Origin: Psococerastis gibbosa
Lineage: Eukaryota; Arthropoda; Insecta; Psocodea; Psocidae
DNA length: 64,000 nucleotides
Assembly: GCA_963971405.1 (NCBI GenBank)
Contig: OZ020491.1
Span: 28,943,019 to 29,007,018 of the forward strand
Reading direction: 5' to 3'
In this document: positions 24,101-63,575 of the stretch, one piece after another
Layout of the letters: each line of letters opens with the position of its first letter
Position numbering within the stretch: the first letter of the stretch is position 1
Program-made: the position numbers and the translations under genes
Notes under the pieces: model-generated
The model's database searches: none
Told to the model about the DNA's origin: nothing
The model's input: the letters and a program-made list of their open reading frames with translations, nothing else

Positions 24101-27100
24101 AACGTAAATGAGGTAAGCAGGGATTTAAAATGGCTACATGATGTTTCACCGGTATCGTTTCCCCCAACCTCCTGCAATACACAGCCCAAAAATTGTTGGT
24201 AAGTTTTTGCGGTTATTATGAAACTGACATCATTGCAGAAAATTGGCTAGGCAAACGTAAATGAGGTAAGCAGGGATTTAAAATGGCTACATGATGTTTC
24301 ACCGGTATCGTTTAGGTCACCTTCTCACCAACCGTCTGCAATACACAGCCCAAAATTGATTGGTAAGTTTTTGCGCTTATTATGAAACTGACATCATTGC
24401 AGAAAATTGGCTAGGCAAACGTAAATGAGGTAAGCAGGGATTTAAAATGGCTACATGATGTTTCACCGGTATCGTTTAGGTCACCTTCTCCCCAACCGCC
24501 TGCAATACACGGCCCTAAAATGGTTGGTAAGTTTTTGCGCTTATTATGAAACTGACATCATCGCAGAAAATTGGCTAGGCAAACGTAAATGAGGTAAGCA
24601 GGGTTTTAAAATGGGTGCTTGATATTTTGCTGTTGCATTTTGACAGCTCTACGATTCACGTTTCGAGGGTCATTTCACTTTTTACACTTCTAAGTATTTT
24701 CTTCCTCCGATTGTCTATTACTTCTCTCCACAGGAAAATCGAAGATCGTCATGACCATTTTAGTCATATACTATGGAATTGAAATGCAGTGGTTTCCCTG
24801 TGCCTTCTGCAACATTATGTCGCTGAATCCAATGGTTGGGTCATGTACACCGTTTGCCGGACGCAGAAGCTGGTTTTTGAGGACACTATCAACCACCCTA
24901 GGCGTCCCGGTACGCCCAGACTAAGATGGAGAGACCAAGTGCTCGAAGATGTGCACGCCACCGGCACCCGAGACTGGCAGCTAGCGGCGGAAGATCGTCC
25001 TAGGTGGTGTGGCGTAGTGGCAGCGGCCAAAAGTCCCCCCCCCCCCCGGGCTGGACGCGCCAACCTAAGTAAGTAGTAAGTAGCAGCCCTTCCATGCCCC
25101 CCCCCCCCATGAAAAAATTCTAGATTTGTTTTGCATTCACTTACATCGAATCTCTTCCCACTCATCATCAGTGATTTCAAACTTGTAGCCTAGTCTTTCT
25201 TTGAAAACAGAAACTTCAACTCTGGATAAATACCAATTGCAGTCAGAGTCCAATAGGTCAAACAGCTCCTCAGCCGCATCTCTAAAAAACATTCAATAAT
25301 ACAGAGCATATTTTAAGGAAGCCCCATTCGGGCAAGCGTGCCCTCCAGTGAGGTTACTTTGCCCCCTACGTTTGGGCATATTGCCCCACAGAAATTGGGC
25401 GCAAATTTCAAATTCCAAGACTAGGAAAACAAGAAATTAGAAAAAAAAGAAGAAAAGTCAAAAGTTACGTTGCACAATATTTATGGCGCCAATTTTGGTT
25501 TTAATGTTTTGCTTTTTGAAATAAAAATGGTTTTGGTAATTTTGAAAAAGTTTGATTATTATTTCAGAACTAGGTATACTACCCATTATTAAAAATAATA
25601 GACCTAATCTGAACTTATTTATGGAGAAACATTTCTTCTAATTTCTTCTTCTTATTCTTATAATGTCTCTTCTATCAAAGATTGTCAATCATCATGGCAA
25701 TTGCAGTCACGATGACTATACTAGGGAATTGTAATGCATTGGTTTCCCTCTGCCTTCTGCATCCTTGTGCCATTGACTCTTCATTGAGTTCCTTCGTCTT
25801 CGGGCCCAGGAAAAAATAGTGCCCAGCACATAAAATACTGTGTTTCTCGCTTATTCCTCTCAAATTCGGTCCCCTATTTGTTTATACACCATTGCGCGTT
25901 TCCACGACGAGGCACAGCTTAGTGATTTCCGAGTCTTCGCCTCTGGGACCATAAGGCATTACTCAGAAGCTCAGCTACTTCATTAAATACAATTTTTTAC
26001 GGCTCTACGAACGATGTTTCTTTTCAAAATAGACTTTTACACCCCCGAGGTTTTCCCCTCCCAAGATGTCTCCTAAATAATAATACAATGGATATGCGCC
26101 TTGTGACGGCACTGTTGCATCTAGTTTCATATACTTATATACAATTTAATAATATACAACTGTTGTGTACTAAGAAACCAATAATTGATTAAAATAAACA
26201 AATAAATGAATACTTTAATTTTTTAAACTGAACCAGCCTTCATCAGATGAAGTTACGACCAACACTCAACTAGGGGATATTACACAATTGCATAATCTTA
26301 TTTTTGCAGATGTACCTACTTACTCAGCCGGTCGAGTTAAGGTAATTTTCAACTGATTGTCCGTCTTTAGTAGCCTTTTTCTACGTCGCTTGGTTGCTGA
26401 CGTATTTTTCGGACTTTCCCAAACATTGCTGCTGCTGAAATGTATGGGGCATAAATAAATCACCCCAGAGTCCCATCTGCTGATCCCTTCATAACCATTC
26501 TGCAACGAAAATACCAATAGCCTATTCAGGGCCGTAGCCAGTAATTGTTCCAAGGGGAGGGGGGTCCGTCTGACTTCACTGGAGGCGAGGTTACCTCAAT
26601 ATATTTCAAATTCCATTCTATCTAGTGTACGCAGGTTATGTAGAGTAGTGGAACGGATTCTAACTTTCATCCGAAAGGTTGTTGGTTCAAGTCTTACACT
26701 AGTTACATTTTCTGGCCATGCTTCGGAGGGCATGTAAAGCATGCGGTCCCGGGCTTTCCTAGTTGAGTGTAAGAAAGGGCTCCGCTAGGTTGACTTAGTA
26801 ATAGAACAAAAAAGTCATTATTTATTATTTAATACATGGGAGGGGGGGGGGGGCTGCGATTATTATATGCAGAAGGAATAATCTTATCTATGCCAATTAG
26901 AGTCTGTATTGAATCATGGCCGCAGCATCCGCACGCAATTCCGTCACGCGTCTCACATTGTTTATTTTTTATTTTTGCTTTCCAATTTATACGTAGTATA
27001 AGGAAAGCTTTGTGACGGTCGAAATTTTCGATTCCGAGATTTCAATGGATTTACACGTTTTAAGGTCCCAGGAACCCAAAAAAGTGGTTTTTACGAAATG

Positions 27101-29347
27101 TCTGTCTGTCTGTCTGTCTGTCTGAGTGCATTGAGTAACGAAACCGCATTGGTTGCTTTCCCAAAAAATATTTGGCTTTGCACAAAAAATTATTTTTTGA
27201 AAAAATGTTAGAAAATTCGTTCACAAATGCATTGTGTGCCCCGCAATTATTGCTGTGTGGTAATTTATTTGTTAGTCTGACCTTTCTAGAATTTATCTCA
27301 CTTCCAGTGACGTCAGGTGGACAATCCCCCCCCCCCCCCCCCCGAAACAACGGAAATGTAACCACTGGAACATTATTTACCATGAAATTACTCATATTCT
27401 CTATCTACTAATGTGCGTCAAATGGCCTACCAGCCAAGGACGGGCGTTGGCTGAAGAAGAAGAAGTAGAAGATCTACTAATGTTGATAAATTGGAAAGGA
27501 TGTTTGAGTAAACTCGGACCGGTTCTTTAATGTGGGACAGCTGCTGCCATTGTGGGACGGTTGGGTCACCTTAGCCATCTGTTATATTTTCAGCAAACAT
27601 CGTTGTATTTAGGCGGCTATTCCACCTGTCAATATCCCGTCATTTGCGCATCAATAATTGATGAGGTTTATGTTTTAATTAAGGAGACTATTATGTAGCT
27701 ATACTTAACTTATCTACGAGTATTATAAATTAAGTTATAATACTGTAGAGACTTATTATTGATGCATAGGCGCCCATTCCATTGACTGGCTAGGGCTATT
27801 TCCAAAAACGGTGACGTGGTAGCAGACATTCAAGACTTAGGTGGCGTTTCCACCGACCTCGCATTGCAGTATTGACGGAAATGTTTATTTTCCTCTATGC
27901 CATAGTTAAAATTGATCAATGATCATACAGTAAAATCACAAACAAACAAACTAAAATTAAAAAATGGCGTCATGGGATATGTTAAGCACAAACATTTTAA
28001 TAGATTTCTATAAAAAGAAAAATTCTAATTTCCGTCAAAGTCATTTGCACTCTGCAGGTCGGTGGAAACGCCACCTAAGTCTTGAATGTCTGCTACCACG
28101 TCGCCGTTTTTGTAAATAGCCCTAGCCGGTCAGTGGAATGGCCGCCTTACCTCGTGATGGATTCTATCGGCGGTGAAACCAACAATGCGAAACCTAAGAG
28201 AATCGAACGGTTTATGAGCGCAAATGATTCTTGTCGAGACTTCAGCGGAAGGGTTCGAGACTCGAATATACGCATCCTGCGTGCAGGTGTTGAAAAGTCG
28301 GAACTGCTGCGACACTATCAATCCATCCTTGCATGAGATATAGCCCTGAAATGTATGAATCGTTGAGAATTCGGTTCCTCTCATCCAGTGGCTAAGCCAG
28401 AGTAGGGGAAGGGGGGGGGGGGTCCGGTTCTCATGCAACATCAATGAACAATGTAACTTAAACAGTTTGCCCACTTACGAGTACCACGGACCAGGGCAGT
28501 GGCGTAACGATAGGTTTTCGAACGGGTGGTGTTTCATTTAGCGACCCCCCCCCCCCTGTGACGGCAGGTCACGTGGGCACTGTCATGCGGTGTCGTTTCA
28601 GGAATGATATGGCACTTAAATGATTGACTGAAATCTGCGTTTTATTAATGCTACAGACATTACACCCCCTCCCCCCTTTTCGTAAAAATGTAGAAAAAGA
28701 GGAAAGCCGTTCTCATGCGGACGTACGCAGTTTCTAATTAGGGGCCATGACCTTAATATCCCTTGCGCAGGAACTCGAGCGTTCGGGAGGCTGGAGGGGG
28801 CCCGGGGGTCTCCCCCGCGCGGGGAATGTTTGTGAAAAAATAGGACTGCTATAGTTTTTAGATGTGGGCGATGTGGCACACGTGAAATGTATAAACAAAA
28901 CTGGAAACAGGGGGACGGGGGTCTCCCCGGGGGAAATTAAAAAAAAAAGTCAGAAAAATTTGCTATTATACTAAATTGGGGGGGGGGGGGGGTCCAGACC
29001 AGTGAACCCACAGAGAATGTGCATTATATTAGATTGCACTTTAAATTTATAACTTCGGTTTTACGTCTGAAAATGGCGCCAATCAGGTAGCTCAGCACGA
29101 GGTGATGGGGGTGACTTGTGCTCCGGGGAAAAACGGACCATGTATGTTGCCCAAACAACCAGGGTAGTTCTCAGATTATGGGAAAAGGACATAAGTAACT
29201 GCCAATATGTATATTTTCAGCTTGTCATGGTTGCAGGGGCCGCAACATACGTACACTACCTATATATAGTGGCCTCTAAAATAATTATCTACTCACCTTC
29301 CTTTGTGCAACGCGAAAACAAGTGTCGTCTAAGAAGTTAATCGCCAT
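18111..29347 (-). CDS. Unrecognised 423-residue protein with an EF-hand-like pair, nine coding exons
   Basis: I do not recognise the family. Coding exons: 29347-29297, 28345-28151, 26499-26324, 25281-25145, 24018-23876, 23109-23003, 20615-20438, 18687-18568, 18275-18111. Every junction is GT/AG and all phases agree without a stop, which is strong evidence for a real gene. The start is ATG GCG ATT (MAINFLDDTCFRVAQRK). Residues 18-82 are a beta-rich, cysteine-containing stretch, and residues 83-140 include a basic patch TKRRRKRLL. Residues 152-163 (DSDCNWYLSRVE) fit an EF-hand loop at positions 1, 3, 5 and 12, with Trp where Gly is usual. Residues 193-204 (DLNDTGEISCTH) look like a second loop but end in His instead of Glu. 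The C-terminal third has no motif I can name. No signal peptide or membrane segment is evident, so cytosolic calcium binding is possible but only inferred. The exon-8 donor has an alternative (GAAA before GTAAGG) that shifts the last exon into another open frame. The gene sits between smoothelin and BLMH, head-to-tail with both. Confidence 0.78.
18990..19425 (+). mobile_element. LINE 3' end fragment (ORF2 C-terminus) with TAAAG tail
   Basis: Open frame ending VARFRLITGHDYLQAHLHRI, then CPLCSQAAQTAAHLHRCPAL, a zinc-knuckle-like tail common at the end of arthropod LINE ORF2 proteins. It is followed by GGGCGTTGGCTAAAGTAAAGTAAG. Related 3' ends occur near 11870 and 33445. It lies in an intron of the unrecognised gene, opposite strand. 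Confidence 0.7.
19471..19555. repeat. Short interspersed repeat, partner copy
   Basis: AAGACTTCGATATTTTTTGC then ATGGTTAACGGGTGCTTCG. Confidence 0.45.
19655..19905. repeat. G-rich interspersed repeat, copy 1
   Basis: Shares TTCATAAAAGTGTAGA..., CGTTCTCATG-GGACGTACGCAG and GGGGGCCC-GGGTCTC with 28505-28935. Confidence 0.5.
20249..20413. mobile_element. Small MITE with G-runs
   Basis: AAGGCCGTGCCCAGG and inverted CCTGGGCACGGCC ends, 165 bp, with a G(14) run just inside the right end. It ends 25 bases before exon 7 of the unrecognised gene. Confidence 0.65.
20723..21734. mobile_element. Large palindromic element with nested repeat
   Basis: Ends are CAGCCTGATCGAGGCGATT and its inverse. The same outer arms form the 169-bp element at 61764-61932. 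Inside are a second set of inverted arms (TTTTGTAAACAAGAAA / inverted near 21545) and a third (TTGCTC-TTCCACAG / CTGTGGAACGAGCAA) around family-B repeat 21175-21515. Confidence 0.7.
21175..21515. repeat. Interspersed repeat family B, copy 3
   Basis: Longest intact copy, ending near ATGACGCCACCAATGAACC; lies within the large palindromic element. Confidence 0.7.
21827..22210. mobile_element. Foldback MITE, about 384 bp
   Basis: GGCGCCCATTCCACC at left and inverted GGTGGAATGGGCGCT at right. Internal sequence near-identical to 27769-28146. Confidence 0.8.
22304..22357. mobile_element. Miniature foldback element, 54 bp, TSD GAA
   Basis: GGCGCTTTTCCACCGACGTC, a 10-base centre, then the inverted arm to GCC, flanked by GAA on both sides. 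Shortest family member seen. Confidence 0.75.
23876..24018 (-). CDS. Exon 5 of the unrecognised gene (second EF-hand-like loop)
   Basis: Starts after TTGCAG in phase 2 and ends TCG before GTAAGT. It encodes GWGEGDLNDTGEIS, THFKALLLRLAEGSF and so on. The first 68 bases of this exon together with its acceptor are repeated in tandem immediately upstream in the transcript (24115 onward). Only this copy has the downstream half and a donor. Confidence 0.75.
23951..24630 (-). repeat. Tandem array of partial exon-5 copies
   Basis: Units begin at 23951 (the real exon), 24115, 24268, 24432 and 24596 (partial); periods 164, 153, 164, 164. Each unit holds about 68 bases of exon 5 start, the acceptor (CTGCAATACAC on plus = GTGTATTGCAG) and about 95 bases of intron. 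Extra copies have no donor of the original exon. Confidence 0.85.
24870..25080 (+). mobile_element. RTE/CR1-like LINE ORF2 C-terminal fragment
   Basis: Frame with HPRRPGTPRLRWRDQVLEDV and AEDRPRWCGVVAAAKSPPPP, same family end as 12255-12575. A C-homopolymer encodes the prolines. In the intron between exons 4 and 5 of the unrecognised gene. Confidence 0.65.
26625..26820 (+). mobile_element. tRNA-like SINE, family 2
   Basis: TTATGTAGAGTAGTGGAACG (A-box region), GTTGGTTCAAGTCTTACAC (B-box), CATGCTTCGGAGGGCATGTA and end TTAGTAATAGAACAAAAAAG. Same layout at 51575 and, inverted, 48308. Confidence 0.7.
26980..27130 (+). repeat. Interspersed repeat family C, copy 2
   Basis: GCTTTCCAATTTATACGTAG, AGGAAAGCTTTGTGACGG and (CTGT)n, close to the 17800-18095 copy on the other strand. 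Confidence 0.7.
27614..27768. mobile_element. Half of a foldback MITE (truncated at its centre)
   Basis: GGCGGCTATTCCACC end and the GGAGACTATTATGTAG core found in 4956-5229, but the right arm is missing. The next foldback element starts immediately after it. Confidence 0.65.
27769..28146. mobile_element. Foldback MITE abutting a coding exon
   Basis: Arms GGCGCCCATTCCATTGAC / inverted, 378 bp. Its right end plus the adjacent TTA touches the splice donor of exon 2 of the unrecognised gene (exon ends 28151). Confidence 0.8.
28498..28995. repeat. G-rich interspersed repeat, copy 2
   Basis: Begins CAGTGGCGTAACGATAGG (hAT-like string), carries runs of C and G, and the block described for 19655-19905. 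In intron 1 of the unrecognised gene. Confidence 0.5.
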
Positions 29348-30187
29348 TCTTACCAGAAATGATTGTATTGTATATTGCTGTTTGACGCAGTATCAACACA
29401 GAGTGAGCATGAATCGAAAAGCTTATACGTGATTATTCAAGAGCAGACTTCCTTGGACTAAAGCCCCGGGTTCTGGATACCATTTATCTATACCTTGCAA
29501 TATCTTTTCATTAAGAGTGTATTAATTTTCTCGCTCCACAATAGAATTTTTCTTTAAAACTCGTGAAAATTAAAAAAAAAAAAATCCCTTTCGGCTATGG
29601 ACGATCAGGTGTAGGGAGATTCCGCAGACCCTGCTTTTCCTCTACGCTACCCAGAGGCGTAAAGTTTTAGAATGATGGCGGGGGCAAAACTAAGTAGACC
29701 TTATGACGTCATCAGGCAGGATTGAAGAAAAAATTGATAATATAATAGAAAAATTGTAGAGTTTTACGCATTTTTTAATAGTTGTAAAGTATAGGCCTAG
29801 CTGTAGATTTTACAAAGCTGAAAAAAGAATGCTTATATTCATATTGCTGCAAAGGGGACTATGAAGTAAGAACCACGTCTTACAATGCTCGAAGCTGGGG
29901 GGGGGGGGGTAAAGCCAAAAGGAGCTGGGGGGGGGGGCAAGTTGGACCGTGCCCGCCCAACTTTACGCCCCTGACGCTATGTGTAATAGAAAATAAAAAA
30001 AACTTCATTATTTTCCCGATCACAACATCAACACACAAAACACTCTTGTGTTCCAAACTATGACGACTATGAACTTTTACTTATTAAATTATTTTTACTT
30101 TGACTGGACGTCATCTTGAAATCGTTAATTTGGCGTAAAAAGTGTAGATTACCATTATCGTAGATAATAATACGATCTTTCAGTCAG

Positions 30188-30540
30188 GCCAACGGCCTTA
30201 CCATGTTGATTCCATTATAGCAGAGCATGTTTCAAACTGCGGCAACTTGGTAGTGTGCAAAGCGTTGGCAGGGGAACCTGGTGGGACATGATAACGCGCT
30301 TAGGCAGTGCAAGTCGAGTCCTGGTCACCTCCGATCCAATCGTGTGACTTTACCATGTTCCCCAAGTGGTTCGGAATCCACTATAATCAGGAGGTCCACC
30401 CTGTTAGTCAACTCCCCTTTCCCCGAGTCTGCCCTTTGGGTGCCTCAAGTTAACAAACAGACTCACTCCCCCCGCCAGGCTGACAGGGTTGCTTAAAGCA
30501 GAAATGCTGAAAGCAGGCGTTAGAAAAAACAAAAAAAAAA
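30188..30540 (+). mobile_element. Poly(A)-tailed retroposon with a 13-bp target duplication
   Basis: Bounded by perfect repeats of ATCTTTCAGTCAG at 30175-30187 and 30541-30553. It ends in an A-rich tail and is 353 bp. No coding capacity was recognised, so it is a SINE-like or truncated LINE copy. Related copies lie at 8420-8745, 13985-14290, 33310-33390 and 59835-60115. Confidence 0.85.
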
Positions 30541-30749
30541 ATCTTTCAGTCAGATTTTAATTCATTCCTCTGCGACCAATATTGACTGAGATATGAATTA
30601 TATAAGTTTTCAATCAGCCGCCATCTTATAACTAAATAGCGGATCTAGCTGGTTAACGAACTCCATCAAGGCATTTGTATGATCAATTTTCGTGCCATGT
30701 TTCATCCAAATCGGATAATATTTACGGAAGTTAGAGTGTTTCCTAAAAT

Positions 30750-30782
30750 CGATATACATATATATATATATATATATATAAC
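30750..30782. repeat. (TA)n microsatellite
   Basis: Roughly thirteen TA units within repeat family D. Confidence 0.85.
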
Positions 30783-31139
30783 ATTTTGAACGGAGGGTGG
30801 TTTTAGGCTCAGGGGGCCATGAAATGAAAAGTTGTGAAGAAATTTTCCGAAAGTCGAACATTGGTCGCCATCTCAATAGGTAGATGAATCTCCCTAAAAC
30901 AATCCTTTTCAGTTCTGGCCGATCAGGTGTAGGGAGATTTTATACAAGCGCCGGCCCTGCCTAACGTTACGGTGGTTTCTTCTTTCCCTCTAAATTATAT
31001 CATTTTGCAGAACACATTTCCCACTAGCTAGCACTAGGTTAGCTGGTAGCGTACCCCTTCGTGGCTAAAGCTCGCCCAATATAAAGACGTTTTTGATTTC
31101 ATTCATTTCATTTCACTAGCGCCGGCCCTTCATTTCCAC

Positions 31140-32110
31140 TCATTGGTGTAAATTCCCAAAATTTCTGGGGGGGGGGGGGCTTTAGGACCACAGGACTTTG
31201 ATCCCCGGAGAAAAAATTGATAAATTGGCCCAAATTAGTGGGTTTTACGCATATTATACCCTGGATAAAGGGGAGCCTGGGGGTCTCACCCGGAGAAAAA
31301 AAATTGATAAATAGGCCCAAATTAGTGTGGTTTTACGAATATTACACCCTGGAGAAAGGGGGGCCCGGGGTCTCCCCCGGAGAAAAAATTGATAAATAGG
31401 CCCAAATGAGAGAGGTGTTTTACGCATTTTGCAAGCAGTATATAGTTGCGATTTTACAGATGAATTAACCTACCACTAAGGGGGGGGGGGGGGCGGGGTC
31501 TCCCCCGAAGAAACTTTTTTAAAAAAATAGGTCTGAAATTTTATATTGGGGTTTTAAGCATTTTGAGTAATATATTTTTGTGAAAGTAGCCTACTTGGTC
31601 AATATTTTGTTGATTTTTTCCAAGAAATAATTTCCCTTTCGTTATTTGGGATACTATGCCTTTTGCCTCCATAACGTCTTTTTCACCAGAAATTCTGGGG
31701 GGGGGGGGGTACGGATTCTTCTGGGGGGTGGGGAGCTTAGACTTGATGAAGAGGGCCAAATTAGTGAGGTTTTACTCATTTTGCAAGCAGTATAGTTGAG
31801 ATATTATAACGACGAATAAACCCACCATTGAGGGGTGCCCGGGGGTCTCCTCCGGAGAAAAATTTAGAAATAATAGCTCTGAAGTATTGGGGTTTTATGC
31901 ATTTTGAGTTATATATTTTTTGTGAATGTTTTGGACAATATGTTGATTTTTTTCATTTAAAATAAGCATACTAAGAATTAATTTCCCTTTCATTATTGTG
32001 GATACTATGCCTTTAGCCTTCATAACGTGTTTGTCACCAAAATTTCTGGGGGGGGGGGGGCTACGGGAGGACCTGGGGGGGGGGGGCTAAGCCCTCCAGG
32101 ACCCCCCTAT
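31140..32110. repeat. Repeated module array with G-runs
   Basis: Several diverged copies of a module with GGGGTCTCCCCCGGAGAAAA, CCCAAATTAGTG-GGTTTTACGC and CATTTTGCAAGCAGTA, ending in CCAGAAATTCTGG then a G-run. The same array recurs at 52150-53010. Confidence 0.6.
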
Positions 32111-32705
32111 TTACGTCAATGTTTCCACTATGCTACGCTATGTTTGTAATAAAAAAGAAAAAAAAAAGACTTCTGTCTTCTACATTATTTTCAGTTTGGA
32201 TGGACGTCATCTTGAAATCGTTGATTTGTCGTAATAAAAGTCTAATACCATTAACGTTGATAGTAATACGGGCTTTCAGTCACATTTCATTCCATTCCTC
32301 TACAGCCAGTATTAATGGAAATATGAATTTTCTAAGGTTTTGTTCGGCCGCCATCTAGAAACAATGGCGGATCTAGCTGGTTAACGACCTCGATGCAAGA
32401 ACAAATGTTGTGCCAATTTTCATAAATTTTCCTAAAATCGATGCATATATAGTCATGTATAAACTACCCAACCACAAACGGATGACATTAGGAACACTCT
32501 GCTTATTCGAAAACATGCATAAGCGAAACACCAAATTTACTAGATTTTTATAAGTGTTCCAAATGTCATCCTACCGTGGTTGGGTAACTATATAGCCTAC
32601 ATATTTCTCATTCATGAAATGAAAAATTGTGAAGTAATTTTCCAAAAGTCGAATAGGCTTTTGGTCGCTGTCTCAATAGGTAGATGCAACCTCCCTAAAA
32701 CGCCT
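32110..32705. repeat. Interspersed repeat family D, copy 2
   Basis: Contains GGACGTCATCTTGAAATCGTT, GGCGGATCTAGCTGGTTAACG and CTCAATAGGTAGATG in the same order as copy 1, without the retroposon. A short inverted pair (AACTACCCAACCAC / GTGGTTGGGTAACT) lies at 32461-32591. Confidence 0.6.
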
Positions 32706-33036
32706 AGTGCTGGTAGGCCTACTCTGATTAGCTCTTAAGGAATAAAAATAAGACAAATATGTTAAGTATTCTCATGGTTTATAAAAAAAATCAACGCCAG
32801 GATTAGTACAATAGCGGAGATAAGCGAAGCAACCAAGAACCCGGTGCGGAATTGATTATACTTAAATTATATGGTAGGTACCTATTTTTTTATTAGTAAA
32901 GTACAAAATATATAAGGTTAGTTATGTATATAAATAAAATAATAGAAAATATATAGCAAAAAACTTTGTGCTCACATCCAAAATGTAGGAAGAGTTATTG
33001 AGTAGGTAAGTAGCAGGTGCGGATTAAGGAGACTGT

Positions 33037-33042
33037 TTTATT
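33037..33042 (-). promoter_or_regulatory. Candidate polyadenylation signal AATAAA for the smoothelin-like gene
   Basis: AATAAA on the minus strand about 96 bases past the stop codon. It lies inside a small inverted-repeat element (about 33018-33091, ends CAGGTGCGG and CCGCCACTG). Position and sequence fit; use is not proven. Confidence 0.4.
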
Positions 33043-33137
33043 TCACAGCAGGAGACTGGAAGTCATGCATCTCCTTAAGCCGCCACTGTCTAGAATTCTT
33101 AAATGATGGGAAAGATAATTAATGGGTGGATAATAGT

Positions 33138-63339
<30,202 letters not shown>

Positions 63340-63409
63340 CTGAAAATAAATCATGCTTGATGAAGGAGGTGTAAAAAAACATCGCCATAGCTTCCACCTG
63401 TTACCTGCG

Positions 63410-63575
63410 CCTATGGTAAGCTTGTCACTGCTTCTCCATTATCGCTTGACATCGAGGACGTATACCAGTTTGCCAATGGCCCAAAATTCTTACGGAAACA
63501 ATAGAAATAATTACCGAAATCCATGGGGTAGTTGGCATTGAAGAAGGGACCACTTATAAGTAGGCCTATGGTTCA
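63410..63575. repeat. Interspersed repeat family F, copy 3 (inverted)
   Basis: Inverse of 12660-12885, interrupted at its end by the piggyBac-like TTAA border. Confidence 0.55.

Larger units (their letters stand above)
29990..30895. repeat. Interspersed repeat family D, copy 1, interrupted
   Basis: Flanks of the retroposon at 30188-30540: left GACGTCATCTTGAAATCGTT, right GCGGATCTAGCTGGTTAACGA. A second copy lies at 32110-32700. Together they bracket the module array. Confidence 0.6.
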
